Assembly: GCA_905372345.1 (NCBI GenBank) | Contig: CAJPPE010000011.1 | Coordinates: forward strand, 1-13,833 | Reading direction: 5' to 3' | DNA length: 13,833 bases | Source of the DNA: an uncultured Treponema sp. | GTDB lineage: Bacteria > Spirochaetota > Spirochaetia > Treponematales > Treponemataceae | Shown: piece by piece, positions 13,798 through 13,833 of the stretch | How positions within the stretch are numbered: the stretch's first letter is position 1 | How the letters are laid out: each line of letters starts with the position of its first letter | Notes under the pieces: model-generated | Told to the model about the DNA's origin: nothing | The model's input: the letters and a program-made list of their open reading frames with translations, nothing else | The model's database searches: none | Translations under genes and position numbers: made by a program

Positions 13798-13833
13798 GTT
13801 GAAACGCCGAGCGGTATTTCCGTGAGCTTCAAC
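13798..13833. repeat. Inverted repeat GTTGAA/TTCAAC at the right edge
   Basis: GTTGAA (13798-13803) and TTCAAC (13828-13833) pair across 24 bases; the structure may continue beyond the window. Confidence 0.35.

Noticed and set aside
13798..13833. Integron attC site near the toxin-antitoxin pair
   Set aside because: T. denticola has a chromosomal integron and relBE is common cassette cargo, but the repeat order here is GTTGAA then TTCAAC, opposite to attC (RYYYAAC first, GTTRRRY last).

Overview
The window looks like chromosomal DNA of an oral-type Treponema close to T. denticola. This is inferred from the low GC content, the mix of Shine-Dalgarno (SD)-led and SD-less genes, the bactofilin plus signal-peptide TPR pair, the spirochaete-style outer-membrane protein and an Rpn-family gene. 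Conserved core genes fill the middle and accessory or mobile DNA sits at both ends.

Left end (1-1150): a perfect-consensus promoter points off the left edge. Next comes an Rpn-family nuclease/putative transposase gene on the minus strand. It has a well-formed internal ribosome site that could produce a C-terminal small protein, and a second, separately translatable copy of the C-terminal tail lies just past its stop. Positions 1189-3679 (minus) hold ettA, an ABC-F translation factor, followed by a HAD-family hydrolase.

Centre (3823-6581, plus): an unrecognised 147-aa protein, rsmD (16S rRNA methyltransferase), a GH1 beta-glycosidase, and an orphan HigA-like antitoxin fused in frame to the first ~26 residues of its cognate HigB-like toxin. 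This is a scar of an in-frame deletion inside a toxin-antitoxin operon. ettA, rsmD, the HigB-HigA fusion and the left-edge start all have a -10 box only 6-7 bp before the ATG and no SD, so they may be leaderless mRNAs.

Right-centre (6618-12602, minus): brnQ, a bactofilin, a TPR protein and mtaB form a tightly packed operon from a good promoter at about 12650. An outer-membrane barrel candidate and an EamA-type transporter follow.

Right end (12603-13833): an accessory patch with an array of hairpin repeats, a truncated IS3-type OrfA, a 20-bp perfect palindrome, a short Rpn-like tail fragment overlapping the end of relE, a RelB/RelE toxin-antitoxin pair, and another hairpin module upstream of relB. 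A short CTCGAAGTT/hairpin module occurs in the same orientation on both sides of this patch.

The strongest leads are the two small Rpn-tail products (intragenic and orphan), the HigB-HigA fusion, the cluster of predicted leaderless starts, and the hairpin repeats around the relBE/IS3 patch. All functions are assigned by reading motifs; no database search was possible.
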